Shown: positions 17,959 to 27,485, counted from the first letter of the stretch. The stretch: 64,000 nt of DNA from Cytobacillus oceanisediminis (GCF_003182355.1 NZ_QGTW01000005.1:1-64000), one strand, 5' to 3'. Numbers and translations are program-made. Notes: generated by a model from the sequence alone, not told the origin.

Positions 17959-18389
17959 GAAACTAAATTCTCCTTTCTAAGTTGGTAATTCGATTAAATA
18001 TTTCCCAGCATGAGGACTTTTTAATCTTAAAAGGTGAATTTTTTTGGTTGATTAATAGAGTTTTTTAGGATTAAAAATGGAGGATACGCTGGCAAAATGG
18101 CTTTTGCAGTGCTAGGACGAGTTTATACGTCGGTCTGGCTGCTTTTCGCGCGGGTTTTTAAAGTATATGCGTCAACTTGAATGGGAATTGCGTCGTTATA
18201 GCTTTTAAGCCCGGCAGGTTGATTTACATCCACTCCGGAATCATAGCAAGTTTCCAAAAATGAATAAGTACCTTTAACCTGATTAGTCGCGAAATGAGTG
18301 GGTATGGTTAGATAAAGACTGGAATTTGTATACAAATAGGGTTTAAAGGAAAAAATTATGAATGAATATGACCATACAGGAGGACAGGT
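17959..18389. other. 431-bp divergent intergenic region
   Basis: Promoters for the desaturase and the Rieske oxidoreductase must lie here. A minus-strand frame ending at 18123 reads protein-like for its last 60 codons (LETCYDSGVDVNQPAGLKSY, then DAIPIQVDAYTLKTRAKS). It has no plausible start, so it may be the tail of a lost gene. I do not recognise it. Confidence 0.3.
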
Positions 18390-19919
18390 ATGACAACATC
18401 CAACCACCAAATGCCCCAGTACCCGGAGCCTTATTGGAGAGAAGAGGAGCTTCCGGCTTTCGACCGGCTAAGAGAAGATGCCCAAACGGAAATTGCAATT
18501 GTAGGAGGCGGCATCACGGGAATCACCGCTGGTTACCTCCTTGCAAAAGAAGGATTTAAAGTGGCTATTTTAGAAGCCGGAAATATTTTAAACGGAACAA
18601 CTGGCCATACGACAGCAAAGGTTACAGCACAGCATGGGTTAATCTATGATGAATTTATCAGCCATTTTGGCGAGGAAAAGACCAAATTGTACTATCAAGC
18701 TTCTACTGACGCTATCGAGTTTATCCGTAATACTGTTTCGGATAAACAAATTGACTGTGACTTTAGCAATGAAGAAGGCATTATTTATGCTGTCTCTGAT
18801 GAGTACGCAAAAAAAGTAGAAAAAGAGTGGCAGGCATACGAAAAGCTTGGCATTACAGGCGGGATGAAAGACAGCATTCCTTTTAATATCAATACGACAG
18901 CCGTGCTGGCCATGCACAACCAGGCGCAGTTCCACCCGCTTAAATACTTAAAAGTACTGCTTAAAGAGTTTGTTGATATGGGAGGAACGGTTTACGAGAA
19001 TACGACCGCTGTAAACGTGGAGGAAGGCGATTTGCCTGATGTTGTTACACGTGAAGGAAACCGCCTTAAGTGCAAATATGCCATTTCTGCTTCCCACTTC
19101 CCTTTCGCAGACATGAAGGGCTTTTATTTTGCCAGACTGTCTCCAGAACGATCCTATGTTCTTGGGGTAAGAACGAAAACAGACTTTCCTGGAGGCATGT
19201 ACTACAGCGCAGATTCGCCTACCCGTTCGTTAAGGTATACGCCCTATAATGGGGATAAACTAATTCTGGTCAGCGGCGACAGCCATAAAACAGGCCACGG
19301 GCCGGATACGATGAAACATTATCAAGCTCTGGAAAGCTTTGCGGAAGATGTGCTTGGAATTACGGATTATCCTTACCGCTGGTCTACCCAGGATTTATAC
19401 ACATTGGATAAAGTGCCTTATATTGGGCCGATTACTGCCAAGGAAAAGAATATTTTTATCGCAACAGGCTACCGGAAATGGGGCATGACCAACAGTACCG
19501 CTGCAGCCCTGCTGATTAAAGATTTAATTATGGAAAAAGAAAATCCATATGCCGAACTGTTCAGTCCATCAAGATTCCAGGCAGATCCAAGCATTAAGAA
19601 ATTCATCGCTGTAAACACGGATGTAGCCGGACAGCTGATTAAGGGCAAGCTTGAATTTGTGCCAAAGGAAACAACTGATTTGGCGAATGACGAAGGCGGT
19701 GTCGTGATGATCAAAGGCCAGCGTACAGGAGCTTACAAAGATCCTGACGGCCGATTGCATCTGGTGGATACGACCTGCACCCATATGGGCTGTGAATGCG
19801 AGTGGAACCACGGGGACCGTACCTGGGACTGCCCATGCCATGGCTCCCGCTTCTCTTATGACGGTTCAGTCGTCGAAGGCCCTGCAGAAAAACCGCTTAA
19901 AAAAGTTGATGCAGATTAA
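18390..19919 (+). CDS. FAD-dependent oxidoreductase with C-terminal Rieske domain (YhfW-like)
   Basis: A 509-residue fusion. The N-terminal FAD domain of the D-amino-acid-oxidase type starts at about residue 35 with IAIVGGGITGITAGYLLA and keeps LILVSGDSHK and GYRKWGMTNS. The C-terminal Rieske domain (about 420-509) has CTHMGC and CPCHGS, the Cys-His pairs that bind a [2Fe-2S] cluster. B. subtilis YhfW has this architecture; its substrate is unknown. GGAGGACAGGT supports the start. No partner genes lie beside it. Confidence 0.88.
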   Translation: MTTSNHQMPQYPEPYWREEELPAFDRLREDAQTEIAIVGGGITGITAGYLLAKEGFKVAILEAGNILNGTTGHTTAKVTAQHGLIYDEFISHFGEEKTKLYYQASTDAIEFIRNTVSDKQIDCDFSNEEGIIYAVSDEYAKKVEKEWQAYEKLGITGGMKDSIPFNINTTAVLAMHNQAQFHPLKYLKVLLKEFVDMGGTVYENTTAVNVEEGDLPDVVTREGNRLKCKYAISASHFPFADMKGFYFARLSPERSYVLGVRTKTDFPGGMYYSADSPTRSLRYTPYNGDKLILVSGDSHKTGHGPDTMKHYQALESFAEDVLGITDYPYRWSTQDLYTLDKVPYIGPITAKEKNIFIATGYRKWGMTNSTAAALLIKDLIMEKENPYAELFSPSRFQADPSIKKFIAVNTDVAGQLIKGKLEFVPKETTDLANDEGGVVMIKGQRTGAYKDPDGRLHLVDTTCTHMGCECEWNHGDRTWDCPCHGSRFSYDGSVVEGPAEKPLKKVDAD

Positions 19920-19930
19920 TGTTAGAGTAC

Positions 19931-19966
19931 CAGGCACCTATACCAGTAAACTCGTATAGGTGCCTG
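19931..19966. repeat. palindromic repeat, 13-bp stem
   Basis: CAGGCACCTATAC (19931-19943) pairs exactly with GTATAGGTGCCTG (19954-19966). The arms are close to those of the longer palindrome at 21870-21920, so they are two copies of one intergenic repeat family. Confidence 0.75.
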
Positions 19967-19982
19967 CCATGAAGGTTAAAGC

Positions 19983-20018
19983 AAAAAATCCTCCTTCAGC
20001 TGAAAGAGGATTTTTTAT
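19983..20018. terminator. bidirectional terminator
   Basis: AAAAAATCCTC pairs with GAGGATTTTTT around CTTCAGCTGAAA. It separates the convergent Rieske oxidoreductase and the small minus-strand gene. Confidence 0.85.
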
Positions 20019-20020
20019 CG

Positions 20021-20164
20021 TTAGTCTTGTACGTTGTTTTCTTTCTTTTCTTTGCTTCCGGTTGTGAATTCGACGAGCTCTTCACTTGTCCTTTGCGGTC
20101 TGTGTTTATTGTTGTTGCGCTGTGCGTTTCCATTTCCTTTTTTGGTTCTGCCCAAATTTCTCAC
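20021..20164 (-). CDS. small basic protein, SASP-like composition
   Basis: A 47-codon frame (or 44 from an internal TTG at 20155). The product is rich in Asn, Arg, Lys and Gln with no hydrophobic core: RTKKGNGNAQRNNNKHRPQ, then EELVEFTTGSKEKKENN. Upstream is AAAGGAGAAGGTGAG; the GTG at 20164 is only 3 bases from GGAG, while the TTG at 20155 has AGGTGA at a normal distance, so the TTG may be the true start. A terminator follows at once. Composition recalls minor small acid-soluble spore proteins, but I cannot assign a family. Confidence 0.55.
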   Translation of the reverse strand: MRNLGRTKKGNGNAQRNNNKHRPQRTSEELVEFTTGSKEKKENNVQD

Positions 20165-20214
20165 CTTCTCCTTTTTTCTTTTTTCAAAAGTAGTATGAGT
20201 ATTATGGCAGACTG

Positions 20215-21720
20215 TTATTCTTTTTTAATGCTTACGACAAACTCCGAGCTCCGGGGCTTTTCTTTTCTTTTCTTTGTCGCCTGCTCATAAGCATAAGCAA
20301 GTTTAATTAGGGAAGGTTCACTATAGGCAAGTCCAGTAAAGGTAATTCCCACAGGTTCACCTTCTGGCGTATATCCGGCTGGAACCGTGATGGATGGATA
20401 TCCTGCTTTTGCAGGAATACTCGCTCCAAAATTATTTGGAAATACAATTGCATCCAGATTATGCTCTTTCATAACATGGTCGATGCCCTGTTCCGTTGAT
20501 AAATAAATGTCCTTCTCCAAAGAGGAGATATAAGCTTTTTCAGTAAGATCTCCGCTTGTTTCTTCCGATTCCTTTAAAATGGTTTGGCCATATTTTAAGG
20601 TTTTTTCACTGTTCTTTTCATTAAAATCAATGACATCGGCCAGTGAGCGGATATTTAGATGCGGTGCGACAGTACGCAGATAGGCATTCAGATCTGCCTT
20701 AAATTCGTATGTCAGCACATCATAGCTCCATTCCGCTTTTGCAGAAGGAATCACTACTTCCTCCACTACCTCTGCTCCAAGCATCTTCAATTGGGCAACC
20801 GCCTCATTCATGACTAAGAGCTTCTCTTTGCTTAAATACTCAAAATAAGTCTCCCTCGCAATTCCGATACGTGCTCCTTTCAGGCCATCTTGATCAAGAT
20901 ATCCTGTAAAATCTCTGTTCTGCAAATCCAGATTCGTTAACGTTATCGGGTCATTCTCATCATATACTGCCAGCACACTCAGTAAAATAGCTGCATCTTT
21001 AACTGTTCTTGCCATTGGCCCAGCTGTGTCCTGGCTATGGGCAATCGGGATAATGCCAGTTCGGCTAACGAGCCCGACAGTCGGCTTAAGGCCCACAAGG
21101 GAGTTCTGGCTAGCCGGGCTTAGAATGGAACCCGATGTCTCGGTTCCAATTGCTGCAGCAGCAAAGTTGGCTGCCACAGCTGCTCCTGAGCCGGCGCTCG
21201 AACCGCCGGCATCAAACTTGCCGGGACCATAGGGGTTAAGGGTTTGGCCGCCTCTTGAGCTATATCCGTTTGGCATGCCCTCTGTCATAAAATTGGCCCA
21301 TTCCGTCATATTCGTTTTCCCCAGAATAACGGCACCTGCTTTCCTTAATTGAGCTGCCACAAATGAATCTTTTTGTGCACAATGATCCTTCAATGCAAGA
21401 GAACCTGCACTCGTATGCATTTTATCTCCAGTATCAATATTATCCTTTAGTAAGACAGGAATTCCGTGAAGAGCGCTTCTCGGACCCTGCTTCTTTCTCT
21501 CTGCATCAAGGGCAGCCGCTATATGCAAAGCATCCGGATTTATTTCCAGAACGGAATTGATCGCAGACCCCTGCCTATCCATCTGCCCGATTCTCTGCAT
21601 ATATAACAGGACGAGTTCCTTGGAAGTAACCTCCCCGCTCTCCATCCTTTCCTGCAATTCATCTATCGTAGCTTCAAGCAATATTTCATCATGAAATATT
21701 TTCAGCCTTGGATTCTCCAT
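20215..21720 (-). CDS. amidase family protein
   Basis: A 501-residue amidase-signature enzyme that hydrolyses an amide bond. The catalytic Lys-cisSer-Ser triad is visible in [21 protein letters not shown] and [10 protein letters not shown] start at 21720 is favoured over 21780 because GAGAGGTG precedes it. No gatB or gatC lies nearby, and the C-terminal half differs from GatA, so it is a stand-alone amidase of unknown substrate. Confidence 0.87.
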   Translation of the reverse strand: MENPRLKIFHDEILLEATIDELQERMESGEVTSKELVLLYMQRIGQMDRQGSAINSVLEINPDALHIAAALDAERKKQGPRSALHGIPVLLKDNIDTGDKMHTSAGSLALKDHCAQKDSFVAAQLRKAGAVILGKTNMTEWANFMTEGMPNGYSSRGGQTLNPYGPGKFDAGGSSAGSGAAVAANFAAAAIGTETSGSILSPASQNSLVGLKPTVGLVSRTGIIPIAHSQDTAGPMARTVKDAAILLSVLAVYDENDPITLTNLDLQNRDFTGYLDQDGLKGARIGIARETYFEYLSKEKLLVMNEAVAQLKMLGAEVVEEVVIPSAKAEWSYDVLTYEFKADLNAYLRTVAPHLNIRSLADVIDFNEKNSEKTLKYGQTILKESEETSGDLTEKAYISSLEKDIYLSTEQGIDHVMKEHNLDAIVFPNNFGASIPAKAGYPSITVPAGYTPEGEPVGITFTGLAYSEPSLIKLAYAYEQATKKRKEKPRSSEFVVSIKKE

Positions 21721-21804
21721 ATTAGTGCACCTCTCATTCTTTAGGTTATTAAAGTCTCTATTTTTAAATATTCGGCACACTAAACAGATTTCCTTTTTAT
21801 AACA

Positions 21805-21858
21805 AGCTCTGTTAAACTTCGGTGTTGATTTCCGCTGCAGGCACTCAGCGAACCGCGG
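21805..21858 (+). repeat. left-end fragment of the 239-bp MITE family
   Basis: AGCTCTGTTAAACTT at 21805, then GTTGATTTCCGCT and CTCAGCGAACCGCGG, match the left end of the full element at 49646. The copy breaks off at 21858 and is followed by the palindrome at 21870. Confidence 0.75.
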
Positions 21859-21869
21859 CTATAAAAAAT

Positions 21870-21920
21870 AGTACCAGGTACCTATACCAGTTGGACGGAC
21901 TGGTATAGGTACCTGGTACT
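21870..21920. terminator. 22-bp perfect palindrome, terminator of the yfmL-like gene
   Basis: Arms at 21870-21891 and 21899-21920 are exactly complementary with a 7-nt loop. On the minus strand the hairpin is followed by ATTTTTTAT. The arms share ACCAGG-ACCTATACCAG with the repeat at 19931-19966, so it is a repeat doing duty as a terminator. Confidence 0.8.
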
Positions 21921-21926
21921 GTGTTT

Positions 21927-23051
21927 TTAAACGATTTCGCCGCCGCGCATAACCTTCTTCTCTGCGGTTTGGCCGAGCTCTTTGGTAAATTTTTTGAGTT
22001 CTCGTTCTTCTCTTTCGGTGACGAGGGAGATGACCGTTCCGCTTGCGCCGAATCTACCTGTTCTGCCTGAACGGTGGACGTATTGGTTAATATCTTTCGG
22101 GAAATCGAAATGAACAACATGGGTAACTCCCTTGATATCTAATCCACGTGCCGCCACATCAGTTGCAATCAGCATATTGGTTTTTCCGGTCCGGAAATTT
22201 TTGATCGCTTTTTGCCGGTCAAATTTACTTAAATCGCTATGAAGGGTGCTGGAGGCAATATTTTTAAAATCAAGCTTCTCCGCCATCACGGTCAGGTTTC
22301 CGATATCCTTTACAAAAACCAGAGTCTTAATTCCTTCAATCCTTGAGATCTTTTCAAGCATTTTAATTTTGTCCCTGGCTTCGGCCACAAAATAAATATG
22401 GTCGACAGCTGCAGCATCGATCGTTTCATCTTTTTCAACACGGATCACTTTAGCATCTGCAGTCAATTCTTTGGCAAGCTTTTCAATAACCGGCGGAAGT
22501 GTAGCTGAGAACAGCATGGTCTGGCGTTCTTTCAGCGTTGACTTAACAATATTTTGGACTGTCTGTGTGTGTTCGGGCACCAATAGCTGGTCCCCTTCAT
22601 CCAGAACAACCGTCTTTACTTCATGCATTTTCAGTTTTTTCTGCTTTATTAGTTCAAGAACTCTTCCCGGTGTACCCAAAGCGATATGCGGATGCTTCTT
22701 TAATTTTTCAAGCTGCCTTTTTACATTGGCTCCACCGATAAAAGAAGCCGCTTTAATGCCGCTTCCCTCCGCCCATTTTTGGATCTCCTGGAGAATTTGC
22801 ATCACAAGCTCCTGGGAAGACGCTAAAATAACTGCCTGTACTGCCTGTTTATCCGGATCAATTTTTTCAAGAACCGGCAGCAAGTAAGCAAGTGTCTTGC
22901 CTGTTCCGGTTGGGGATTCTGCGATAATATCCTTTCCTTCCAAGGCCGCCGGGATCGCTTCTGTCTGAATTGTCGTCGGCTGGGCAAATGCGGACTTTTT
23001 CCATGCCTCCTGGATAAATGGCTTCATATTTTCAATAAGAGATTGTGTCAT
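21927..23051 (-). CDS. yfmL: DEAD-box RNA helicase, YfmL-like
   Basis: A 374-residue ATP-dependent RNA helicase with only the two RecA-like domains and a very short tail. Q motif PTTIQTEAIP, Walker A ESPTGTGKT, motif II VLDEGDQLL (DEGD rather than DEAD), motif III SATL, and C-domain motifs IATDVAARGLD and HRSGRTGRFG are present. Size and the variant motif II match B. subtilis YfmL, implicated in ribosome assembly and cold adaptation. The symbol is by similarity. AAAGGAG precedes the ATG. Confidence 0.85.
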   Translation of the reverse strand: MTQSLIENMKPFIQEAWKKSAFAQPTTIQTEAIPAALEGKDIIAESPTGTGKTLAYLLPVLEKIDPDKQAVQAVILASSQELVMQILQEIQKWAEGSGIKAASFIGGANVKRQLEKLKKHPHIALGTPGRVLELIKQKKLKMHEVKTVVLDEGDQLLVPEHTQTVQNIVKSTLKERQTMLFSATLPPVIEKLAKELTADAKVIRVEKDETIDAAAVDHIYFVAEARDKIKMLEKISRIEGIKTLVFVKDIGNLTVMAEKLDFKNIASSTLHSDLSKFDRQKAIKNFRTGKTNMLIATDVAARGLDIKGVTHVVHFDFPKDINQYVHRSGRTGRFGASGTVISLVTEREERELKKFTKELGQTAEKKVMRGGEIV

Positions 23052-23134
23052 AGGTAACTCCTTTTATTGTGTAAAATAATCTTTGTCATCTGCAAATGTT
23101 TTCTAGCCTATAGTATATCCGATTCTGAAAGAAA

Positions 23135-23163
23135 AGAGTACCAGCATATACAGCCGGTACTCT
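23135..23163 (-). terminator. terminator of the nucleotidase gene
   Basis: AGAGTACC (23135-23142) pairs with GGTACTCT (23156-23163), followed by TTTTCTTTC on the minus strand. Confidence 0.75.
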
Positions 23164-23169
23164 AACAGA

Positions 23170-26100
23170 TTATTTATTTAATTTTGTAATTCTGCCTTCA
23201 ACTGCTGGATTTACCTCTTCATTGGCTTTAATATAGTTGATTAAAGCATCTAGGTCAACAATATCGACTGTACGGTTTTTGCCGTTTAGAAGTACGCTAT
23301 AGCCGTCCCCGCCATCTGCCATATAATTGTTAACTGTTACTGTATATTCCATATTAGGATCAATAGCAGTACCATCATTTTTAACTAAAGAAACAATACG
23401 GTTGCCCGCTTCTTTTGAAGAATCATACGTCACCTTTATGCCAGAAACGTGCATGATTCTTTCTTTTGAACCCCACTGCTGTTCAAAAAGCTCTTTAATT
23501 TGGGCACCGGTCAATGTCAATGTTACCAAGTCATTGCCAAATGGCTGTACAGTAAAGGCTTCTTTCCAAGTAATCTCACCTGCATCGATGCTTGCACGGA
23601 CCCCGCCTGAGTTCATGAAGGCAAAATCTGTTCCGGTTTGCTCAATCATGGAATCCGCAATCAAGTTACCCATTGGCGATTCTCCATCAGCATTAGTCTC
23701 TCTGCTGACTCCTATTGAAGTATAGCCAATCACTTCATTTAAAATAGGGGCAACATCAGCAATATATGTGTCAAGCATTTGCTTAATTTCAACATCAGGT
23801 TCAATATCGCGAGTTGTATTCACAATTTCAGCTTTTTTAGCCACAATATCTTTCGTAACTGGATCAATCGTTAAATCAACATCAGAAAAGGCAGTTCCAT
23901 AGGAATAGGATTGAACAAGTAACTTGCCGTCAACCACTGTATTTGTATATTGGTGATTATGGCCGCCGAACAAAACATCTACTTCATCATCAACTGCATT
24001 TGCAATATCAACCAGTTCCTCTTGAGGGTTAGACCCATCCAAACCAGATTTTGCAGGATTATGAGTAATGACTACAATGGATTTGATACCTTCCTTTTTT
24101 AGCTCTGCAGTGTACTTATTAATCGCTTCCGCTTCATCTGTGAACTCTACCCCTGCTGTCCCGCTTGGAGTAACGATAGATGGGGTATCGGAATATGCAA
24201 TACCGATAAAAGCGATCGGAACACCGTTTACTTCTTTAATTTCATATGGGGCAAGGATCGGTTCCTTTGTCACTGAGTCCACTACGTTGGCAGCGACATA
24301 AGGAAAGTTTGCACCCTCAAACTCACCATATTTTTCTACGGTATTAGGATGGCTTCCACCATTAATTAAGCGAAGCATCTCCTCAACACCTTCGTCAAAC
24401 TCGTGATTGCCAACTGTCCCCAAATCAAACCCAATTTCATTTAACATTTTAATTGTTGGCTCATCCTGAAGAAGAGCTGAAACAGGAGAACTCGCGCCTA
24501 CTGCATCACCAGCATGGAGCATAAATGTATTAGGGTTTGTTGCTTCCCGCTGCTTTAAGTGTGCAGCTAAATACTCTACGCCGCCTGCATTTAAGCTTGA
24601 ACTAAATGTATCAAGCTGTCCATGAAAGTCGTTAATGCCTAACAGCTGGACATCGAATGGTTCATTATTTTCATCTGCAACAGGAAACTGAAGAGAGTAT
24701 TTTCCGAAACCATTGCTTGCTTCACCTACATAATTGATTCCGCTGTTTTCAGCAATTGCATCTTTTGCCTCTGGAGAAGATTCAAATGTTACGTTTACTT
24801 CTCCAGTTACCGGTGCAAATGACCAGTTTGAATCAGCAGAAGGATCAATGGTTTGTTCTTCGCGGATATAATCAATGATTGCCTGGCGATTTTCATCCGG
24901 ATAGAGCTCTACTGCCGTATTATTTCTGACGCCAGGGAAGTTTCCGCTTGCACGATAGTTGTTTGTAACAACAATAAATTCCTGATCGAGATCAATTGGA
25001 GCTCCATTATATTGCAGGTTTTTAATTCTGCTTGCATCAGGATTTACCAGCTTGCCATCTTTATCGTACTTGGCTGGTTCTGTAACGTCGATTTCATATG
25101 TTACACCATCAATTACATCATAGTTATAGGTAGGGAAATCATTATTAATAAGTGACTGCTCTCCTGCCTCATTTTCATTAACCTGATTGAACTGGCCTGC
25201 AGACATTTCAAGCCATTCTTTTACGTCGGATCCTTTAATTTTTACAGTTGCCACTGTATTTGGGTACAAGTAAAGGTCGGCTACATTTTTAATGGCAATT
25301 GTGCCTTCAGGGATATAAGTATAGTAGCTGGCGCCATTCCGTCCGCCTGCTTTAAACGGTGCTCCCGCAGAAAGCACTGGCGTACTTTCGTCTGCTGTCC
25401 CTTTTAATTGCTTTTCGATATACCATTTCTGGGCATTCGTTACAATTTGAATAGATGGATCATCTTTTACAAGCGCAAAGTAGCTATGAATATCAGCAGT
25501 TGTTTCGCCTACAGGCTGGCGAACGTAATTGACAGTGCCCTCATGTTCTTCCTTTACGGCTTCTAAAATGGCAGGATCAGCATCAGCAAGGCTTTCCTTA
25601 ACGGTTGCTCCGGCCTCATTTTTGTAGCTTTTAAAAATAGCTCTTACTGTTGAATCGGAATCCTTAACCTTCCACTTGCCCTTTTCCTTTACAACCGTCA
25701 GATCCATAACTCCAAGCTGATTGCCCCAGTTGCCTGGCATAATAAACGGAACTCCGTTTACTGTTCCCTTTTCAGGGTTAACTCCAGGCAGATCGGTAAA
25801 ATCGCCCGGGAAGGTTTTATGGTTGTGACCCGAAATAACCGCATCAATACCATCTACCTTTGTTAAGTCATAAGCGGCGTTTTCTTCCATCTCCGTATAA
25901 GCAGCATCACCCATTCCGGAGTGTGCAAGCGCGATAATAAGGTCCGCGCCTTCTTCCTTCATCTTAGTAATATTGGATTCTACTGATTTAACGATGTCTT
26001 TTGTTATGACTTTCCCGTCAAGATTGGCTTTATCCCATTGGGTAATTTGCGGCGTAACTGCACCAATTACCCCAACCTTGATCACTTGGGTTCTGCCTCT

Positions 26101-26700
26101 TTCATCTACCACTTTTTTATTGATAATTTTATATGGTTTAAAGTAGTTTTCATCATTTGTCGGATCATTATCTTGATCGTCCTTATAAACGTTTGCATTT
26201 ACATAAGGAAATGGGGAATCATCAAGAACTTCATCCAGATAGTCCAGTCCGTAGTTAAATTCATGGTTTCCTACTGTTGCAGCATCATAGTCTAAAAGCT
26301 TCATAGCTTTAAAGACCGGATGAACTTCCCCGTCCTCAAGCTTGTCCACTTTCGCTTTGTAATCACCGAGTGGATTTCCTTGAATTAAGTCACCATTATC
26401 AAATAATAGAGAGTTCCTTACTTCCTCTCTGGCTTGTTTAATCAAAGTAGCAGTTTTGGCAAGTCCAAATTCAACAGTTTCCATATCTTTGTAATAGTCA
26501 TAGTTATATAGATGCGTATGAATGTCTGTCGTACCTAAAATACGAAGTTTTACTTCATGACTGTATTTTTGCTCTTGTTTTCCGGCATGGTCGGGCTTAG
26601 CAGCCATGACAGAGTCATATGAAATAGGAAAAGCTAAAACAGATAACGCCATGGTAGTGGCCATAACCGTTTTGCCAAATTTGCGCATAGGCTTTTTCAA
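23170..26700 (-). CDS. secreted bifunctional 2',3'-cyclic nucleotidase / 5'-nucleotidase (YfkN-like)
   Basis: A 1176-residue secreted protein with two tandem calcineurin-type phosphoesterase modules, each followed by a 5'-nucleotidase C-terminal domain. Module 1 (about 50-640) has TTDIHTHL, DNGDLIQG, GNHEFNYG and SGHNHK. Module 2 (about 670-1176) has GINDFHGQL, HAGDAVGAS, GNHEFDEG, GGHNHQ and NYMADGGDGYS. The signal peptide is MRKFGKTVMATTMALSVLAF. The start codon is TTG at 26700 with AAGGAG upstream. Unlike B. subtilis YfkN (about 1460 residues) it ends without a sortase motif, so it should be released rather than wall-bound. It scavenges phosphate and nucleosides from extracellular nucleotides. 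Confidence 0.9.
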   Translation of the reverse strand: MKKPMRKFGKTVMATTMALSVLAFPISYDSVMAAKPDHAGKQEQKYSHEVKLRILGTTDIHTHLYNYDYYKDMETVEFGLAKTATLIKQAREEVRNSLLFDNGDLIQGNPLGDYKAKVDKLEDGEVHPVFKAMKLLDYDAATVGNHEFNYGLDYLDEVLDDSPFPYVNANVYKDDQDNDPTNDENYFKPYKIINKKVVDERGRTQVIKVGVIGAVTPQITQWDKANLDGKVITKDIVKSVESNITKMKEEGADLIIALAHSGMGDAAYTEMEENAAYDLTKVDGIDAVISGHNHKTFPGDFTDLPGVNPEKGTVNGVPFIMPGNWGNQLGVMDLTVVKEKGKWKVKDSDSTVRAIFKSYKNEAGATVKESLADADPAILEAVKEEHEGTVNYVRQPVGETTADIHSYFALVKDDPSIQIVTNAQKWYIEKQLKGTADESTPVLSAGAPFKAGGRNGASYYTYIPEGTIAIKNVADLYLYPNTVATVKIKGSDVKEWLEMSAGQFNQVNENEAGEQSLINNDFPTYNYDVIDGVTYEIDVTEPAKYDKDGKLVNPDASRIKNLQYNGAPIDLDQEFIVVTNNYRASGNFPGVRNNTAVELYPDENRQAIIDYIREEQTIDPSADSNWSFAPVTGEVNVTFESSPEAKDAIAENSGINYVGEASNGFGKYSLQFPVADENNEPFDVQLLGINDFHGQLDTFSSSLNAGGVEYLAAHLKQREATNPNTFMLHAGDAVGASSPVSALLQDEPTIKMLNEIGFDLGTVGNHEFDEGVEEMLRLINGGSHPNTVEKYGEFEGANFPYVAANVVDSVTKEPILAPYEIKEVNGVPIAFIGIAYSDTPSIVTPSGTAGVEFTDEAEAINKYTAELKKEGIKSIVVITHNPAKSGLDGSNPQEELVDIANAVDDEVDVLFGGHNHQYTNTVVDGKLLVQSYSYGTAFSDVDLTIDPVTKDIVAKKAEIVNTTRDIEPDVEIKQMLDTYIADVAPILNEVIGYTSIGVSRETNADGESPMGNLIADSMIEQTGTDFAFMNSGGVRASIDAGEITWKEAFTVQPFGNDLVTLTLTGAQIKELFEQQWGSKERIMHVSGIKVTYDSSKEAGNRIVSLVKNDGTAIDPNMEYTVTVNNYMADGGDGYSVLLNGKNRTVDIVDLDALINYIKANEEVNPAVEGRITKLNK

Positions 26701-26854
26701 AAAAATACATCTCCTTGCAAATTAGTAGAATTGGATTATATCCATTCTCAATTTTATCTATTTTTTGACTTATTTGAGAATGAGTAAATAGTGGTGATTA
26801 TAATAGTGAAATTATTAAGTTTCCGTAAAAAACAGGGCCTATATCCCTAATAAA

Positions 26855-26888
26855 AAACAGCATCCGAAACGGATGCTGTTTTTTTCAA
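26855..26888. terminator. terminator hairpin beside the IS110 relic
   Basis: AACAGCATCCG pairs with CGGATGCTGTT around AAA, with A-run before and T-run after, so it is usable from either strand. Confidence 0.85.
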
Positions 26889-26893
26889 ATTAT

Positions 26894-27055
26894 TTAACTA
26901 TACCTGCCCTTGGATCCCAGTATTCTCTCAAAAAAAATAAATGAATCTAAATCCTCCTTGGTATGCTTTACACTGAAGCTATTTTCAAAAGATATGTCTT
27001 AGGCTTGATCTTCACTTTCTCCTTTGGCTACATCCAGGCCAACGACTGGATTCAT
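26894..27055 (-). pseudogene. IS110-family transposase, N-terminal remnant
   Basis: The minus-strand frame starting at 27055 reads MNPVVGLDVAKGESEDQA, stop, then SFSVKHTKEDLDSF before a final stop at 26894. MNPVVGLDVxKGES and the HTKE segment are the conserved start of IS110-type DEDD recombinases, the first Asp being catalytic. GAGGGAGAG precedes the ATG. Only about 53 of some 400 codons remain, with a nonsense codon, so it is dead. Confidence 0.75.
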
Positions 27056-27240
27056 TAATTATCTCTCCCTCAGTTTTACTTACCAGTATTCCTTATACCT
27101 TTCTGTAGTTCCATAGCTTCGCTTAGTTTGCGAGATTATATGTCCCAACCAGCCTCAAACATCATTCTACAAATAGGGTGCGAACAGTTAAGTTGTCGAG
27201 ATCCTACTCCCACGCACCCGTTTGTTCTACCCTGGCTAAC
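27056..27240 (-). mobile_element. IS110 non-coding leader (bridge-RNA region) relic
   Basis: Directly upstream of the IS110 start on the minus strand is a structured, non-coding block: GGGTGCG and CGCACCC (27213-27219 with 27176-27182) pair across a 30-nt loop, followed by TTTGAGGCTGGTTGGGAC. I recognise this arrangement from the 5' non-coding end of IS110 elements in Bacillus. In IS110-group elements this end encodes the bridge RNA. The element ends were not identified, and the downstream part is lost. Confidence 0.5.
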
Positions 27241-27332
27241 TGAACTTCCTTCTTCCTCTGTTTTTTTGCCGTAGAGTATGTTAATCCATCTATTCCTCAA
27301 CCATTTTTTAACTTCACTTTACTGTAATCGGT

Positions 27333-27479
27333 CTACTTTATATCGAGAAACATCCAATAATAAATCTTAATGTCCTCTTTCTTCGTCTTTTTACCGGCAG
27401 AAACTTGAGTTTTTAGGTGTTTGGCTGCATTAATATCCTGCTGAGAAAATAGTAGACATTGAAAGAAAAAGCTTTTGTT
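27333..27479 (-). pseudogene. possible TnpB (IS200/IS605 orfB) C-terminal fragment
   Basis: A minus-strand frame ends at 27333 and contains QQDINAAKHLKTQ (coding 27400-27440), which resembles the last RuvC motif of TnpB proteins (D-x-D-x-N-A-A-x-N). The preceding zinc-ribbon region is absent apart from one Cys. It abuts the aldehyde dehydrogenase gene. The match is short and may be chance. Confidence 0.3.
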
Positions 27480-27485
27480 AATACA

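Noticed and set aside
18123..18410. 95-codon minus-strand frame upstream of the Rieske oxidoreductase
   Set aside because: No ribosome site, and the first half looks random. Only the last 60 codons look protein-like, so I report it as a possible remnant inside the intergenic entry and not as a gene.
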